Shown here: piece by piece, positions 40,477 to 50,671 of the stretch
Position numbering within the stretch: the first letter of the stretch is position 1
How the letters are laid out: each line of letters begins with the position of its first letter
Assembly: GCF_921292975.1 (NCBI RefSeq)
Contig: NZ_CAKLCM010000002.1
Span: 620,001-684,000, forward strand
Length of the DNA: 64,000 bases
Direction: 5' to 3'
From: Vibrio hippocampi
Lineage (GTDB): Bacteria > Pseudomonadota > Gammaproteobacteria > Enterobacterales > Vibrionaceae
Made by a program: the position numbers and the translations under genes
Notes under the pieces: generated by a model
Seen by the model: the letters and a program-made list of their open reading frames with translations, nothing else
Databases searched by the model: none
What the model was told of the DNA's origin: nothing

Positions 40477-40513
40477 AAAATAGCGCCAAAAATTGGCAGT
40501 AACGCTATTTTTT
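40477..40513 (+). terminator. aroA terminator
   Basis: AAAATAGCG (40477-40485) pairs with CGCTATTTT (40503-40511), with a small inner CCAA/TTGG stem, followed by more T. Confidence 0.8.
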
Positions 40514-40551
40514 GTCGCTAGAACGATATTTTTTATTGGTAGATTGCAGAT

Positions 40552-40591
40552 AAACTCCAGTTATTTGGTTAGTGATAAATAACTGGAGTTT
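40552..40591. terminator. Perfect 15-bp hairpin between aroA and yciN
   Basis: AAACTCCAGTTATTT (40552-40566) and AAATAACTGGAGTTT (40577-40591) with a 10-base loop. It probably ends yciN transcription from the minus strand, though the T run after it is only three bases. It could also be a repeat element. Confidence 0.55.
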
Positions 40592-40618
40592 GTTGCTGTC
40601 AGTCGGTTTCGTTGGGGA

Positions 40619-40885
40619 TTATTTTTCCAATGTAAACTCTTTAGAAAGATGATGCGCTAGGTATTTAAACATGTTGAATACCGCCGTGGTATTCGCCGTT
40701 GGCAATCCTTTTTCATCCAAGAAATAGTGACCTTTAAACACCAAAACTCCCTCTTTTTCTTCAACACTATCCGCGCGCATACCCTCAATGTAGTCATCGT
40801 GACTTTGAATGATTTGGTTAGCAATCAATAGTAGATCAAATTCGGAAACGGTTTTTTTATCGGATGCTGTTTTTTTATCAAACAT
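40619..40885 (-). CDS. yciN: YciN-family protein (DUF2498)
   Basis: 88 residues matching YciN: GVLVFKGHYFLDEKGLPTANTTAVFNMFKYLAHHLS. Next to topA as in E. coli, but here divergent. The N-terminus carries a duplicated hexapeptide, DKKTAS-DKKTVS (residues 3-14), from an 18-bp tandem duplication. Function unknown. Confidence 0.9.
   Translation of the reverse strand: MFDKKTASDKKTVSEFDLLLIANQIIQSHDDYIEGMRADSVEEKEGVLVFKGHYFLDEKGLPTANTTAVFNMFKYLAHHLSKEFTLEK
40844..40879 (-). repeat. 18-bp duplication in the yciN N-terminus
   Basis: Two units, 40844-40861 and 40862-40879, both ending GTTTTTTTATC on the plus strand, in frame with the gene. Confidence 0.8.
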
Positions 40886-41341
40886 AGTCGAGCCTTTATT
40901 GTTTGTTAAGCCAATATTTATTGGTGCTATTCAGACGCCGTTAAATGGGCAATGACGCCGATTTTATCTACGTCTTTTGCGGGCTGATTAGCGAAAAATT
41001 TGGCTTAATTGTGTATGAGTCGCAGGGCATTTTGCAAGTAGAATCGCAATGATGAGCAAAGAGGGCGGTGCAATTTCATGTGGGATCGCCTATTTTAAAA
41101 CTGTGATACGCAGCGATGTTTCGCTGTCAGTGATATTGCAATTGATCTCGGTATCTTTACTATGGCCGAAAATTTAACGCTGTGAGTGTAATTGCAGTAG
41201 AGCAATTGTCGAGCAATTAGAAGTCAATTGAAAAAAACTGGTTGACCTTCGTTTATTCTCGCTCAATAGTAAAAAGAAGCAAAAATTATGAACATCGAGC
41301 GATTATTCAATCGCACTGTGAAATAGGGCGTTAGTGTCATT
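40886..41341. other. Divergent intergenic region yciN/topA
   Basis: About 455 bp, no gene. The motif (C/T)AATT recurs at 41190, 41204, 41215 and 41226 with uneven spacing. The topA start has no clear Shine-Dalgarno. Promoters not located. Confidence 0.45.
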
Positions 41342-43966
41342 ATGGGTAAGTCACTGGTTATAGTGGAGTCACCAGCCAAGGCGAAAACTATCAACAAATA
41401 TCTTGGTAAAGACTTTGTTGTTAAGTCGAGTGTTGGTCACGTGCGCGATTTGCCAACTGCAGGGCAGAGTACAGGCAAGAAAGCGGCGGCGGTGTCGACG
41501 AAAGGCTTAAGTGCTGAAGAAAAAGCACGTATTAAAAAAGAGAAAGATCGCAAGGCACTTATCAAGAAAATGGGTATCGACCCATACAGCGACTGGGCAG
41601 CCAACTATCAAGTGTTGCCTGGGAAAGAGAAAGTGGTTGCTGAACTGCAAAAGTTAGCGAAAGATGCTGACCATGTTTATCTCGCAACCGATTTGGACCG
41701 TGAGGGAGAAGCTATTGCGTGGCACCTTCGCGAGATCATCGGCGGCGATGAACAGCGCTACAAGCGAGTGGTTTTTAACGAAATCACCAAAAATGCGATT
41801 CAACAGGCGTTTGAAGCGCCTGGTGAACTGAATATGGATGGCGTAAACGCTCAACAGACTCGGCGTTTCCTCGACCGTGTTGTGGGCTTTATGGTCTCGC
41901 CTCTACTTTGGAAAAAAGTCGCTCGTGGTCTATCCGCTGGGCGTGTTCAATCGGTAGCGGTTAAGTTACTGGTAGAGCGTGAGCGTGAGATTAACGCTTT
42001 CATTCCAGAAGAGTTCTGGGATATGCATGCAGACACAAAAACAACAGATAAAACCGATTTTCGTCTGTTAGTGGCTCAGAAAGACGGTAAGAGCTTTAAA
42101 CCCGTTAACGAGAGTGAAGCTAAGCAAGCGGTAGCGACTCTTGATAAAGCGGCTTATGAAGTGTGTAAACGCGAAGATCGTCCAACACAGAGCAAGCCTT
42201 CTGCGCCGTTTATTACTTCGACACTGCAACAGGCGGCAAGTACGCGTCTTGGCTACGGTGTTAAGAAAACCATGATACTCGCTCAGCGTCTCTATGAAGC
42301 GGGTTATATCACTTACATGCGTACTGACTCTACCAACTTGAGTTCAGAGGCTGTAGACGCGGTACGTGGCTATATTGGCAGTGAGTTTGGTAACCCTTAC
42401 CTACCAGAAAAACCGATCTTCTATGGCAGCAAAGAGGGTGCACAAGAAGCGCACGAAGCGATTCGTCCATCCGACGTCAACGTAAAAGTTGATGATTTAC
42501 AAGGTATGGAAGCGGATGCGCATAAACTGTACTCGCTGATTTGGAATCAGTTTGTCGCGTGTCAGATGACCCACGCTAAATATGATTCGACCACCATTAG
42601 TGTTAAGGCTGACGAGTTCACGCTGAAAGCCAAAGGTCGTATTCTCAAGTTTGACGGTTGGACACGAGTACAGCGTCCACTTGGTAAAAATGAAGATGCG
42701 ATCCTGCCAGCAGTGCAAGTGGGTGATAAGCTTGAGTTGATTGCTCTGGATCCGAAACAGCACTTCACCAAACCGCCAGCCCGTTTTACCGAAGCGGCTC
42801 TGGTTAAAGAGCTAGAGAAGAAAGGCATCGGTCGTCCTTCAACCTATGCGTCAATCATTTCGACTATCCAAGATCGTGGTTATGTCAAAGTGGAGCAGCG
42901 CCGTTTCTACGCAGAAAAAATGGGTGAGATTGTCACTGATCGCTTGGATGACAGTTTTACCGATTTGATGAACTATGACTTCACTGCACGTATGGAACAG
43001 AAATTGGACCAGATCGCAGAGGGTGGGGCTGATTGGAAAGGCGTGCTAAACGAGTTCTTCCAAGAGTTTACCACTGATCTCGGTCAAGCTGAGCAAGAGG
43101 AAGATCACGGTGGTATGAAGCCAAATCATATCGTCTTGACCGATATTGAATGTCCGACCTGTTCACGTCCAATGGGGATTCGAACGGCTTCTACCGGTGT
43201 GTTCTTGGGTTGTTCTGGTTATGCGTTGCCGCCTAAAGAGCGCTGTAAAACCACCATCAACCTGGGTGATGAAGAAGGCATTGTCAACGTTCTTGAAGAA
43301 GATGTTGAAACAGCAGCCCTTCGCGCTAAAAAACGTTGTCCTATCTGTGAAACAGCAATGGACGCGTACCTTATTGACGACAAGCGCAAGCTGCATGTTT
43401 GTGGTAATAACCCGAACTGTGAAGGTTATGTGGTTGAAAAGGGTGAGTTTAAAGCCAAAGGTTATGACGGTCCAACGGTGGAATGTGATAAGTGCGGTTC
43501 AGATATGGTGCTGAAAAACGGTCGATTTGGTAAGTATATGGGCTGTACCAATGAAGAGTGTAAGAACACCCGCAAGATCTTGCGTAACGGCGAAGTCGCG
43601 CCACCGAAAGAAGACCCTGTACATTTGCCGGAATTACCGTGTGAAAACTCAGACGCGTATTTTGTGTTACGTGATGGTGCATCAGGTCTGTTTTTAGCCG
43701 CGAGCACATTCCCTAAATCTCGTGAAACTCGTGCTCCGTTGGTGAGTGAGTTGGCAAGATTTAAAGAGCGTTTGTCACCGAAATTTCATTATTTGGCAGA
43801 GGCACCTCAGACCGACCCTGACGGTCGTGATGCCGTGGTTCGCTTTAGCCGTAAGAGCAAAGAGAATTACATTCGCTCTGAGATTGATGGTAAGCCATCT
43901 GGCTGGACTGGAATGTTCGTCGATGGTAAATGGGAAATCACAGACAAGCGCAAAAAAGCCAAGTAA
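41342..43966 (+). CDS. topA: DNA topoisomerase I
   Basis: 874 residues; relaxes negative supercoils. TOPRIM start [20 protein letters not shown] and [15 protein letters not shown] with its acidic triad; catalytic Tyr in [14 protein letters not shown] (about 325); C-terminal zinc ribbons with Cys4 sets ([12 protein letters not shown]..., RCPICETAM..., [10 protein letters not shown]...) and a basic tail. Complete and uninterrupted. Confidence 0.98.
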   Translation: MGKSLVIVESPAKAKTINKYLGKDFVVKSSVGHVRDLPTAGQSTGKKAAAVSTKGLSAEEKARIKKEKDRKALIKKMGIDPYSDWAANYQVLPGKEKVVAELQKLAKDADHVYLATDLDREGEAIAWHLREIIGGDEQRYKRVVFNEITKNAIQQAFEAPGELNMDGVNAQQTRRFLDRVVGFMVSPLLWKKVARGLSAGRVQSVAVKLLVEREREINAFIPEEFWDMHADTKTTDKTDFRLLVAQKDGKSFKPVNESEAKQAVATLDKAAYEVCKREDRPTQSKPSAPFITSTLQQAASTRLGYGVKKTMILAQRLYEAGYITYMRTDSTNLSSEAVDAVRGYIGSEFGNPYLPEKPIFYGSKEGAQEAHEAIRPSDVNVKVDDLQGMEADAHKLYSLIWNQFVACQMTHAKYDSTTISVKADEFTLKAKGRILKFDGWTRVQRPLGKNEDAILPAVQVGDKLELIALDPKQHFTKPPARFTEAALVKELEKKGIGRPSTYASIISTIQDRGYVKVEQRRFYAEKMGEIVTDRLDDSFTDLMNYDFTARMEQKLDQIAEGGADWKGVLNEFFQEFTTDLGQAEQEEDHGGMKPNHIVLTDIECPTCSRPMGIRTASTGVFLGCSGYALPPKERCKTTINLGDEEGIVNVLEEDVETAALRAKKRCPICETAMDAYLIDDKRKLHVCGNNPNCEGYVVEKGEFKAKGYDGPTVECDKCGSDMVLKNGRFGKYMGCTNEECKNTRKILRNGEVAPPKEDPVHLPELPCENSDAYFVLRDGASGLFLAASTFPKSRETRAPLVSELARFKERLSPKFHYLAEAPQTDPDGRDAVVRFSRKSKENYIRSEIDGKPSGWTGMFVDGKWEITDKRKKAK

Positions 43967-43988
43967 TTTCCACCATTAATTACGTTTT

Positions 43989-44020
43989 AAGCAGCACCTT
44001 TGAGGTGCTGCTTTTTTTTT
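43989..44020 (+). terminator. topA terminator
   Basis: AAGCAGCACCT pairs with AGGTGCTGCTT, followed by T9. Confidence 0.93.
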
Positions 44021-44410
44021 GCGCGTCACTGCGTGTGCTATGCCCAAATGTAAACGTCATCAATTCTATGTGATAGAGCTCATTTGTTAGGTAGGATTTG
44101 TTCGATTTAACTCTGTCCAGCTCTAAATGGGTAAGATTACCTATCGGTTGTGACCGTTTTGAATTAGAAATTTGTGACTAATCGCCCGAGTTTGTTTGAA
44201 AATAAGACCAATATTTAACAATGCGTCCTAGTGCATAGCAATCTTTCTGTAAAAAGATAATTTAAACACTAGTCTCTACTATTCAAGGGTGGTTGATTAC
44301 CCTGACGATTTTAGAACAATCCGACTTTAGAGCAATATGATTCTAGAACAATATGACTTTAGAACAACGTTGAATTAAGTCTTTAAAAATAATGAAAAAT
44401 GGAGATACTT
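44021..44410. other. Intergenic region topA/glgC
   Basis: About 390 bp, AT-rich; the right part holds a tandem repeat (44307-44370). No gene found; promoter of glgC not located. Confidence 0.45.
44307..44370 (+). repeat. Four 16-bp degenerate tandem repeats upstream of glgC
   Basis: Units of type GA(T/C)T(T/C)TAGA(A/G)CAATAT start at 44307, 44323, 44339 and 44355, exactly 16 bp apart. The array ends about 40 bp before the glgC start, so it is in or close to the leader. Confidence 0.85.
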
Positions 44411-45628
44411 ATGGCTGGTGTATTAGGAATGATTTTGGCGGGCGGTGAGGGGTCACGTTTACGTCCTTTAACGGAATTGCGCAGTAAACCTGCGGTTCCA
44501 TTTGGTGGCAGTTATCGTTTAATAGATTTTGCGCTGAACAATTTTATCAATGCTGACTTAATGAGAATTTATGTGCTCACGCAATTTAAGTCTCAATCCC
44601 TCTATCAACACATGCGTAAGGGCTGGAATCTAACGGGTATTACTGACCGATTTATCGACCCCATTCCTGCACAGATGCGGGTTGGTAAGCGCTGGTATGA
44701 GGGAACCGCGGACGCCATTTATCAAAATATCGGGTTTATTGAAATTGCTGAACCGGATCACGTTTGTATTTTTGGCTCTGACCATATTTATAAAATGGAT
44801 ATTGGTCAGATGCTCGACTTCCATAAAACCAATCAGGCTAAGTTAACGGTATCGGCGCTACGAATGCCATTGGAAGAGGCGTCAGAGTTTGGCGTTATTG
44901 AGGTGGATGCTAATGGTAAAATGATAGGCTTTGAAGAAAAGCCAGATAACCCTAAATCAATTCCTGGTATGCCGGATATGGCTTTGGTTTCAATGGGGAA
45001 TTACATTTTTGAAGCCGAAAGCTTATGCCACGAACTGCGAGTAGACGCGGAGCTAGAAACATCCAGTCACGATTTCGGTAAAGATATTATACCTAAGATG
45101 TTCCCTAAGGGTGAGGTTTACGTCTATGATTTCGCTTCGAATAAAATAAATGGCGAAAAGGACAGCACCTATTGGCGTGATGTAGGTACGATTGATGCTT
45201 ACTGGAGCGCCCATATGGATCTGCTAGACAGAGACCCTGAATTCTCGCTCTATAACCGAAACTGGCCGCTGCACACCTACTATCCACCATTACCGCCAGC
45301 CACCTTTGTTGATGCGGAAGATCGCAAGGTCAAGGTTACCGACAGTTTGATCTCGGGTGGTAGTTATATTCAAGGCAGTTCGATCTATAAATCAGTGTTA
45401 GGTTATCGAAGTAATATTGCTGCTGGCTCTATTATCAGTGAATCTGTTATTCTGGGGGACAGTAAGATAGGTGCAGGCTGTACTATCAAGCGTGCGATTA
45501 TCGATAAAAATGTGGAAATTGCCCCTGGAACGGTGATTGGCGAGGATCTTGAATTAGATGCGAAACGTTTTCATGTATCTCCAGGTGGCGTAGTCGTCAT
45601 CAAAAAAGGGACTAAAGTTGGATTCTAG
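44411..45628 (+). CDS. glgC: Glucose-1-phosphate adenylyltransferase
   Basis: 405 residues. It makes ADP-glucose, the donor for glycogen. N-terminal GMILAGGEGSRLRPLTELRSKPAVPFGG, sugar-site GFEEKPDNP, and a left-handed beta-helix tail with hexapeptide-like repeats (SNIAAGSIISESVILGDSKIGAG). Start ATG 44411 is preferred because GGAG lies 6 bases upstream. Operon with glgA, one base apart. Confidence 0.95.
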   Translation: MAGVLGMILAGGEGSRLRPLTELRSKPAVPFGGSYRLIDFALNNFINADLMRIYVLTQFKSQSLYQHMRKGWNLTGITDRFIDPIPAQMRVGKRWYEGTADAIYQNIGFIEIAEPDHVCIFGSDHIYKMDIGQMLDFHKTNQAKLTVSALRMPLEEASEFGVIEVDANGKMIGFEEKPDNPKSIPGMPDMALVSMGNYIFEAESLCHELRVDAELETSSHDFGKDIIPKMFPKGEVYVYDFASNKINGEKDSTYWRDVGTIDAYWSAHMDLLDRDPEFSLYNRNWPLHTYYPPLPPATFVDAEDRKVKVTDSLISGGSYIQGSSIYKSVLGYRSNIAAGSIISESVILGDSKIGAGCTIKRAIIDKNVEIAPGTVIGEDLELDAKRFHVSPGGVVVIKKGTKVGF

Positions 45629-45629
45629 A

Positions 45630-47084
45630 ATGAGAAACATAGATATATGGTTTTCAGTATCAGAAGCTCAAGGACTTGTTAAAAGTGGAGGCTTGGCAGA
45701 TGTTGCTAAGGCTCTGCCAAAAGCATTGCAAGAGTTGGGCAAAACGGTAGCAATTGTACTACCTGGCTATCAAACCTTACCAAATAAAGAGCATTATCAG
45801 GATGTGCTTGCTACTGAATTAGAACACTGGCCTCATACCCCTTATCAAGTAAAGAAAACAGAGCTTGATGGTGTTGAGGTATTTGTGATCGAATGCGCTC
45901 GCTATTTCGATCGCCCGGAGCTCTATGCTGAGCATAACCAAGCCTATTTGGACAATGGTGAGCGTTTTAGCTTTTTTGCTGCCGCTAGTTTGGATGTACT
46001 GCCAAAGCTTGGCATCAAACCGTCCATTGTTCACGCGAATGACTGGCATACTGGTTTTGTTCCATTTCTACTTAAAACGCGCTATGAACATGATGAGCGT
46101 TTTCATGGGATTAAATCGGTATTAACCATTCACAATGCCATTTTTAAGGGTAACTTTAGCTACAACCAGCTTGAGCTTATTCCTGAATTGCAACTGTCTG
46201 GTATGGAGTTTTTGCAGTACGGTGAAGGGCATGTGAGTATGCTCCGTGCTGGTATTGCCTTTGCGGACAAGGTTAACGCGGTGAGCCCAAACTACGCAGC
46301 GGAACTTCTTACCCCACTTGGCGCTCATGGTTTAGTGGATGATTTTGTGCATCGTTCTAGGGACTTATTTGGCATTGTTAACGGCTGTGATTATTCAGAA
46401 TGGAACCCGAAAACGGACGCTTTTTTGCCGCAAACTTACAATGATGAGTTAGACAGTATGTTGCAAGGTAAGCGAGCTTCTAAGCAGACCTTACAGCAAG
46501 AACTCGGCTTGCCTGATCAAGATACTCCGATGGTCGGCATGGTATGCCGCCTGACTCACCAGAAAGGCTTCCATTACATTCTGCCGATTCTTAATCAGTT
46601 TTTGAAAAATAATGTGCAGGTGGTAATTGTAGGAACCGGTGAACCACAGATTGCTGCTCATCTGAGGCAAATCGCACAGCAGTATCCAGATAAGTTTGCG
46701 TTTGTAGAAACCTACAACGAAAGATTAGCTCATCTGGTGGAAGCGGGTTCCGATTTCTTCCTAATGCCTTCGGAATTTGAGGCCTGTGGTCTGAATCAGA
46801 TTTACAGCATGGCTTATGGCACCTTACCTATTGTTCGTAAGGTTGGCGGTCTAAGAGATACGGTCATCGACTTTGATGATGATCCAGACAATGCCACGGG
46901 TTTTGGCTTTGATGAGCCTTGCCATGATGCACTTTTAGTGACTCTTCAGCGTGCACTACTGTTTTATTTACAATATCCGGATATAATGCGCGGCATGCAA
47001 CAGCGAGGTATGCGCATGGACTTTAGCTGGACAGAGTCCGCAAAAAGTTACATCGATATGTATCAGTTAGCACTGTCTGAATAA
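45630..47084 (+). CDS. glgA: Glycogen synthase (ADP-glucose)
   Basis: 484 residues, GT5 family. ADP-glucose-binding K18-S-G-G-L, HANDWHTGFVPF, and C-terminal EACGLNQIYSMAYGTLPIVRKVGGL with the catalytic Glu. Start ATG at 45630 follows the glgC stop by one base; an upstream TTG inside glgC is less likely. Followed by a strong terminator. Confidence 0.95.
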   Translation: MRNIDIWFSVSEAQGLVKSGGLADVAKALPKALQELGKTVAIVLPGYQTLPNKEHYQDVLATELEHWPHTPYQVKKTELDGVEVFVIECARYFDRPELYAEHNQAYLDNGERFSFFAAASLDVLPKLGIKPSIVHANDWHTGFVPFLLKTRYEHDERFHGIKSVLTIHNAIFKGNFSYNQLELIPELQLSGMEFLQYGEGHVSMLRAGIAFADKVNAVSPNYAAELLTPLGAHGLVDDFVHRSRDLFGIVNGCDYSEWNPKTDAFLPQTYNDELDSMLQGKRASKQTLQQELGLPDQDTPMVGMVCRLTHQKGFHYILPILNQFLKNNVQVVIVGTGEPQIAAHLRQIAQQYPDKFAFVETYNERLAHLVEAGSDFFLMPSEFEACGLNQIYSMAYGTLPIVRKVGGLRDTVIDFDDDPDNATGFGFDEPCHDALLVTLQRALLFYLQYPDIMRGMQQRGMRMDFSWTESAKSYIDMYQLALSE

Positions 47085-47109
47085 ATATCAACGACAGTGA
47101 CCGCAATGC

Positions 47110-47147
47110 AAAAACCGCTTATCTTATTGTTGATAAGCGGTTTTTTT
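47110..47147 (+). terminator. glgA terminator
   Basis: AAAAACCGCTTATC pairs with GATAAGCGGTTTTT around an 8-base loop, with T7. Confidence 0.92.
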
Positions 47148-47182
47148 GATGCTTAAGAAACGTGATTAGAGGTCATCCTAGT

Positions 47183-48544
47183 ATGCCAACAGGCAAAAAC
47201 TGCAGTCCAAACGGCAATGATATCAACAAACGTATGTCTATTACGGCTCTCGCTTGGCCTATTTTAGTCGAGATCTTGCTGCGCACTATATTGGGAACCA
47301 GTGATGTATTCATGCTGAGTGGCTATTCGGATAAGGCTGTCTCTGCCGTGGGTGTGATTTCTCAGCTAACGTTTTTCTTGATTATTGTCTCCATGTTTGT
47401 AAGCAGTGGTACTGGTATATTGATTGCGCAATATAACGGTGCTGACAAGCCTCAACAGTCCCAAGATGTGGGTGTGGCGAGTATTGTATTGTCCTTTGTG
47501 GTTGGTGCGGTACTGAGCGTTTTAGCGCTGATGTGTGCGATTTACTTTTTGCCTTATTATGGACTTGAACCACAGGTCGAGCAGTATGCACAAGAATACC
47601 TGCTGATTAGCGGAGCGATGACGTTTAACGTGACCATCGGCATTGTTTTGACGACAATTTTCCGAAGCCACGGTTATACCAACTTACCTATGGTGGTGAA
47701 CATCATCAGCGGCGTGTTGAACATTGTTGGTAACTACATCGCGCTTTATCAGCCATTCGGTTTACCCGTCTACGGTGTTGAGGGGGTCGCGATTGCGACT
47801 GTGTTCAGTCAGGTGGTGGGTACGTTACTGCTTTGTCTATTAGTTGGTCGCAGTGGCATCCATCTTCCATTAAAAACGTTTCGTGATATTTCCAAGCATG
47901 TTTATACACGCATATTGAAAATTGGTGGGATGAATGCCGGTGAGATCCTGTCATACAATCTTGCCCAGATTACGATTGTCTATTTTGTGGTTCAAATGGG
48001 AACCGCATCAATGGCAGCGTTTACTTACGCTCAGAACATTGCTCGATTCTCTTTTGCTTTTTCGTTGGCGCTTGGACAGGCTTCGCAGATTCAAACCGGT
48101 TATTATCTAGGTAAAGGCTGGGTGAGTGCGATTACCAAGCGGGTACAAATCTATTTTTTGGTAGGCTTTATTGTCTCACTAAGTGCCAGTTTACTGATCT
48201 ATGCATTGCGCGAACCGATCCTTGCGTTGTTTACTGACCAGCCAGAGATTGTCCTATTGACGAGCTCTTTGATTCTTGGCTCGGTGTTGATGGAGTCAGG
48301 GCGAGTGTTCAACCTGATCTTTATTTCTGCGCTCAAAGGAGCCGGTGACATCAAGTTCCCCGTTCAAATGGGGATATTAAGTATGTGGGGATTGGGCGTT
48401 GTCTTCTCGTATCTATTTGGTTTGCACCTTGGTTGGGGTGTGTTTGGTGCTTGGATGGCCATCTCATTAGATGAATGGGTACGCGGAATTGTGATGTTTA
48501 GGCGTTGGCGTTCGGGAATTTGGACTAAATTTAAAATAAGCTAA
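47183..48544 (+). CDS. MATE-family efflux transporter
   Basis: About 453 residues with twelve predicted helices in two homologous halves; start region MSITALAWPILVEILLRTILGTSDVFMLS and second half MNAGEILSYNLAQITIVYFV match MatE domains. Cation-coupled multidrug export is the family role; substrate unknown. ATG 47183 is preferred, with GAGG 11 bases upstream; a GTG at 47162 is possible. Not closely similar to the partial MATE gene at the left edge by eye. Confidence 0.87.
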   Translation: MPTGKNCSPNGNDINKRMSITALAWPILVEILLRTILGTSDVFMLSGYSDKAVSAVGVISQLTFFLIIVSMFVSSGTGILIAQYNGADKPQQSQDVGVASIVLSFVVGAVLSVLALMCAIYFLPYYGLEPQVEQYAQEYLLISGAMTFNVTIGIVLTTIFRSHGYTNLPMVVNIISGVLNIVGNYIALYQPFGLPVYGVEGVAIATVFSQVVGTLLLCLLVGRSGIHLPLKTFRDISKHVYTRILKIGGMNAGEILSYNLAQITIVYFVVQMGTASMAAFTYAQNIARFSFAFSLALGQASQIQTGYYLGKGWVSAITKRVQIYFLVGFIVSLSASLLIYALREPILALFTDQPEIVLLTSSLILGSVLMESGRVFNLIFISALKGAGDIKFPVQMGILSMWGLGVVFSYLFGLHLGWGVFGAWMAISLDEWVRGIVMFRRWRSGIWTKFKIS

Positions 48545-48662
48545 CCAGAGTTAGACACATTTTGTCATGATTTAGCGGACCAAGCTCATGGAGAAATTTT
48601 CTACCTAAAGCGCTATTATGGTATGCTGTCTCGGTGTTATTGATATTTTTTTGGATTCATCT

Positions 48663-49463
48663 ATGTCAGAAAGTTTACTGTTTCATAAAACTTATCACCA
48701 TCCTACAAGTAAAGAGTGGGTGGTATTTGTGCATGGAGCAGGCGGCAGTTCCTCTATCTGGTTTAAGCAAATTAGAGCCTATCGCGAACACTTTAATTTA
48801 CTGTTTGTCGATTTAAGAGGGCATGGAAAGTCGAACAATCTGCTAAAAGGCATTATTTCTAATCAATACACCTTTAAGTCCGTCACAATGGACATACTGA
48901 AAGTGTTGGACCATCTAAAAATTCAGAGCGCTCACTTTGTGGGGATGTCATTGGGAACCATCATCGTGCGTAATCTGGCTGAGATTGCGACCGACCGTGT
49001 CACCTCAATGGTGCTGGGTGGTGCTGTGACGCGCTTCAACACTCGTTCTCAGATCTTGGTTAAGATCGGCAATATGAGCAAACACGTGATTCCGTATATG
49101 TGGCTCTATCGCCTGTTTGCGTACATTGTCATGCCGCAACGAGGTCAAAAAGAGTCTAGACTCATGTTTGTTCATGAGGCCAAGAAACTGTGTCAAAAAG
49201 AGTTCAAACGTTGGTATGAACTTACCTCTGAAGTGAATCCATTGAACCGTTACTTTAAAGATAGAGAACTGCCGATTCCCACGCTGTATTTGATGGGCGA
49301 TCAGGACTATATGTTTATTAAGCCGGTAAAAGAAATGGTCGCAGAGCATAAGTCGAGTCAATTACTAGAGATTAACGACTGTGGGCATGTTTGTAATGTG
49401 GAACGTCCAGAAGAGTTTAATCGTTACTCCATCGCGTTTATTCGTTCGGTACGCGCCTGTTAA
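48663..49463 (+). CDS. Alpha/beta-hydrolase
   Basis: 266 residues from MSESLLFHKTYH. Oxyanion loop VFVHGAGG (about 22-28), nucleophile Ser96 in GMSLGT, an acid in MGDQDYMF, catalytic His in CGHVCNVERP. A complete triad, so an active hydrolase is likely, but the substrate is unknown. Its stop overlaps the convergent zinc-ribbon gene by 4 bases. A longer reading to 48618 lacks a ribosome site. Confidence 0.85.
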   Translation: MSESLLFHKTYHHPTSKEWVVFVHGAGGSSSIWFKQIRAYREHFNLLFVDLRGHGKSNNLLKGIISNQYTFKSVTMDILKVLDHLKIQSAHFVGMSLGTIIVRNLAEIATDRVTSMVLGGAVTRFNTRSQILVKIGNMSKHVIPYMWLYRLFAYIVMPQRGQKESRLMFVHEAKKLCQKEFKRWYELTSEVNPLNRYFKDRELPIPTLYLMGDQDYMFIKPVKEMVAEHKSSQLLEINDCGHVCNVERPEEFNRYSIAFIRSVRAC

Positions 49464-49792
49464 GATTTGACCTCACTGATATTCGGTTGCATGCAATTCC
49501 AGCAAATATCGAATTGCGCTTCATTTTCTTCCTCACAGGCTTGGCAAAGCCACATTAAGCCTTCTCCCGCGTTTGATAGGTTGATCTGCCAATTTTCTAT
49601 GGTACGTTTAGCCTCCGGTGCTCGACGCGTGTCTATTAGCCACACGTAAGGTAGAGTACTTTCGTCAAACGGCACTTCACCGCGCAATCCATACAACGAC
49701 TCTCCTCGTACCTCAGATTGTATTCCCTGCGAAACTAACTGCTGATGTGCGATATGGGCTTCAGCAGGGGAGTTGGCAATAAATATCTTCAT
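49460..49792 (-). CDS. DUF2007 protein with RanBP2-type zinc finger
   Basis: 110 residues. The N-terminal DUF2007 (signal-transduction-like) domain, about 1-72, starts MKIFIANSPAEAHIAHQQL. The C-terminus is W-x-C-x2-C-x3-N-x6-C-x2-C (about 80-101), the exact pattern of RanBP2-type zinc fingers. Its start codon is directly next to the stop of the upstream membrane-protein gene, so the two are cotranscribed. Function unknown. Confidence 0.83.
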   Translation of the reverse strand: MKIFIANSPAEAHIAHQQLVSQGIQSEVRGESLYGLRGEVPFDESTLPYVWLIDTRRAPEAKRTIENWQINLSNAGEGLMWLCQACEEENEAQFDICWNCMQPNISEVKS

Positions 49793-50512
49793 CTATTCTT
49801 GAACCTGTGGTGTTTGTCTAAATTTGTTCATTAACCACTTGGTGATTATTGGGAACAAGCCAAGCAATGCAAAAGAAGCGAGTACAGTCGGAGAAACGAT
49901 ACCTGCTAGGCTATCAATATTCGCCAACTGCGTACCAGCATTAAGGTAAACCGCGGTACCCGGAAGCATACCTAACTGACTCACCAGATAGAACTTACTA
50001 GCTTTAATCGGGGTTAATCCCATCAAGAGATTGATTAAGAAAAAAGGAAATACCGGGATAAGGCGCAATGACAGCAGGTAAAATGCGCCGTCTTTACGAA
50101 CGCCTTCATTGATGGTGGTTAACTTAGAAGCGAATTTGGATTGGACCCAGTCGCGCAAGAAAAACCGACTGCTTAAAAAGGCGAGTGTTGCGCCAATTGT
50201 ACTCGCGAATGAAACTAAGCCTAAACTGGTCCAAAAACCAAACAGCGCGGCACCTAGTAACGTCACTACAGCGGCACCGGGTATAGAAAATGCGGTAATA
50301 GCGATATACGCAAAAAAGTAAATTGATGTCGCTAAAACAAAATTAGCGTCAATAAATTCCGCTAACGCGAGTTGCTGAGCTTTAGCATTTTCAAGAGTCA
50401 GATATTGACCGAAATGGATACCCGCCCAAACAACGAGGATAACCAGTAACACCCCGACAATGAGTTTTTTACTTGGGGAGCGCTTGGGCGTGTCATGAGT
50501 TTGCTTCGTCAT
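49793..50512 (-). CDS. TVP38/TMEM64 (VTT-domain) membrane protein
   Basis: 239 residues with five or six membrane segments and the VTT core motifs SIPGAAVVTLLGAALFG and RLIPVFPFFLINLLMGLTPI. Family members belong to the DedA superfamily and are linked to membrane homeostasis or lipid scrambling; the exact role is unknown. Operon with the zinc-finger protein downstream. Confidence 0.88.
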   Translation of the reverse strand: MTKQTHDTPKRSPSKKLIVGVLLVILVVWAGIHFGQYLTLENAKAQQLALAEFIDANFVLATSIYFFAYIAITAFSIPGAAVVTLLGAALFGFWTSLGLVSFASTIGATLAFLSSRFFLRDWVQSKFASKLTTINEGVRKDGAFYLLSLRLIPVFPFFLINLLMGLTPIKASKFYLVSQLGMLPGTAVYLNAGTQLANIDSLAGIVSPTVLASFALLGLFPIITKWLMNKFRQTPQVQE

Positions 50513-50671
50513 CTTTTTTATCCTCTGTCTATATCACTCTATAGTTTAGTAGACAGGTGGATGAGCGAATAACTTTCATCAATAGTAAATTAAATGGGTC
50601 TGAAAAAGTCGTTACTATTTCTCATGACTCAGCGAAGTCTTTCGCCTTTCAGCCAAGCCAACCAACGCGAA

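Noticed and set aside
41184..41232. AATT-containing motif upstream of topA as another tandem array
   Set aside because: Spacing is uneven (14, 11, 11) and similarity is limited to a few bases.
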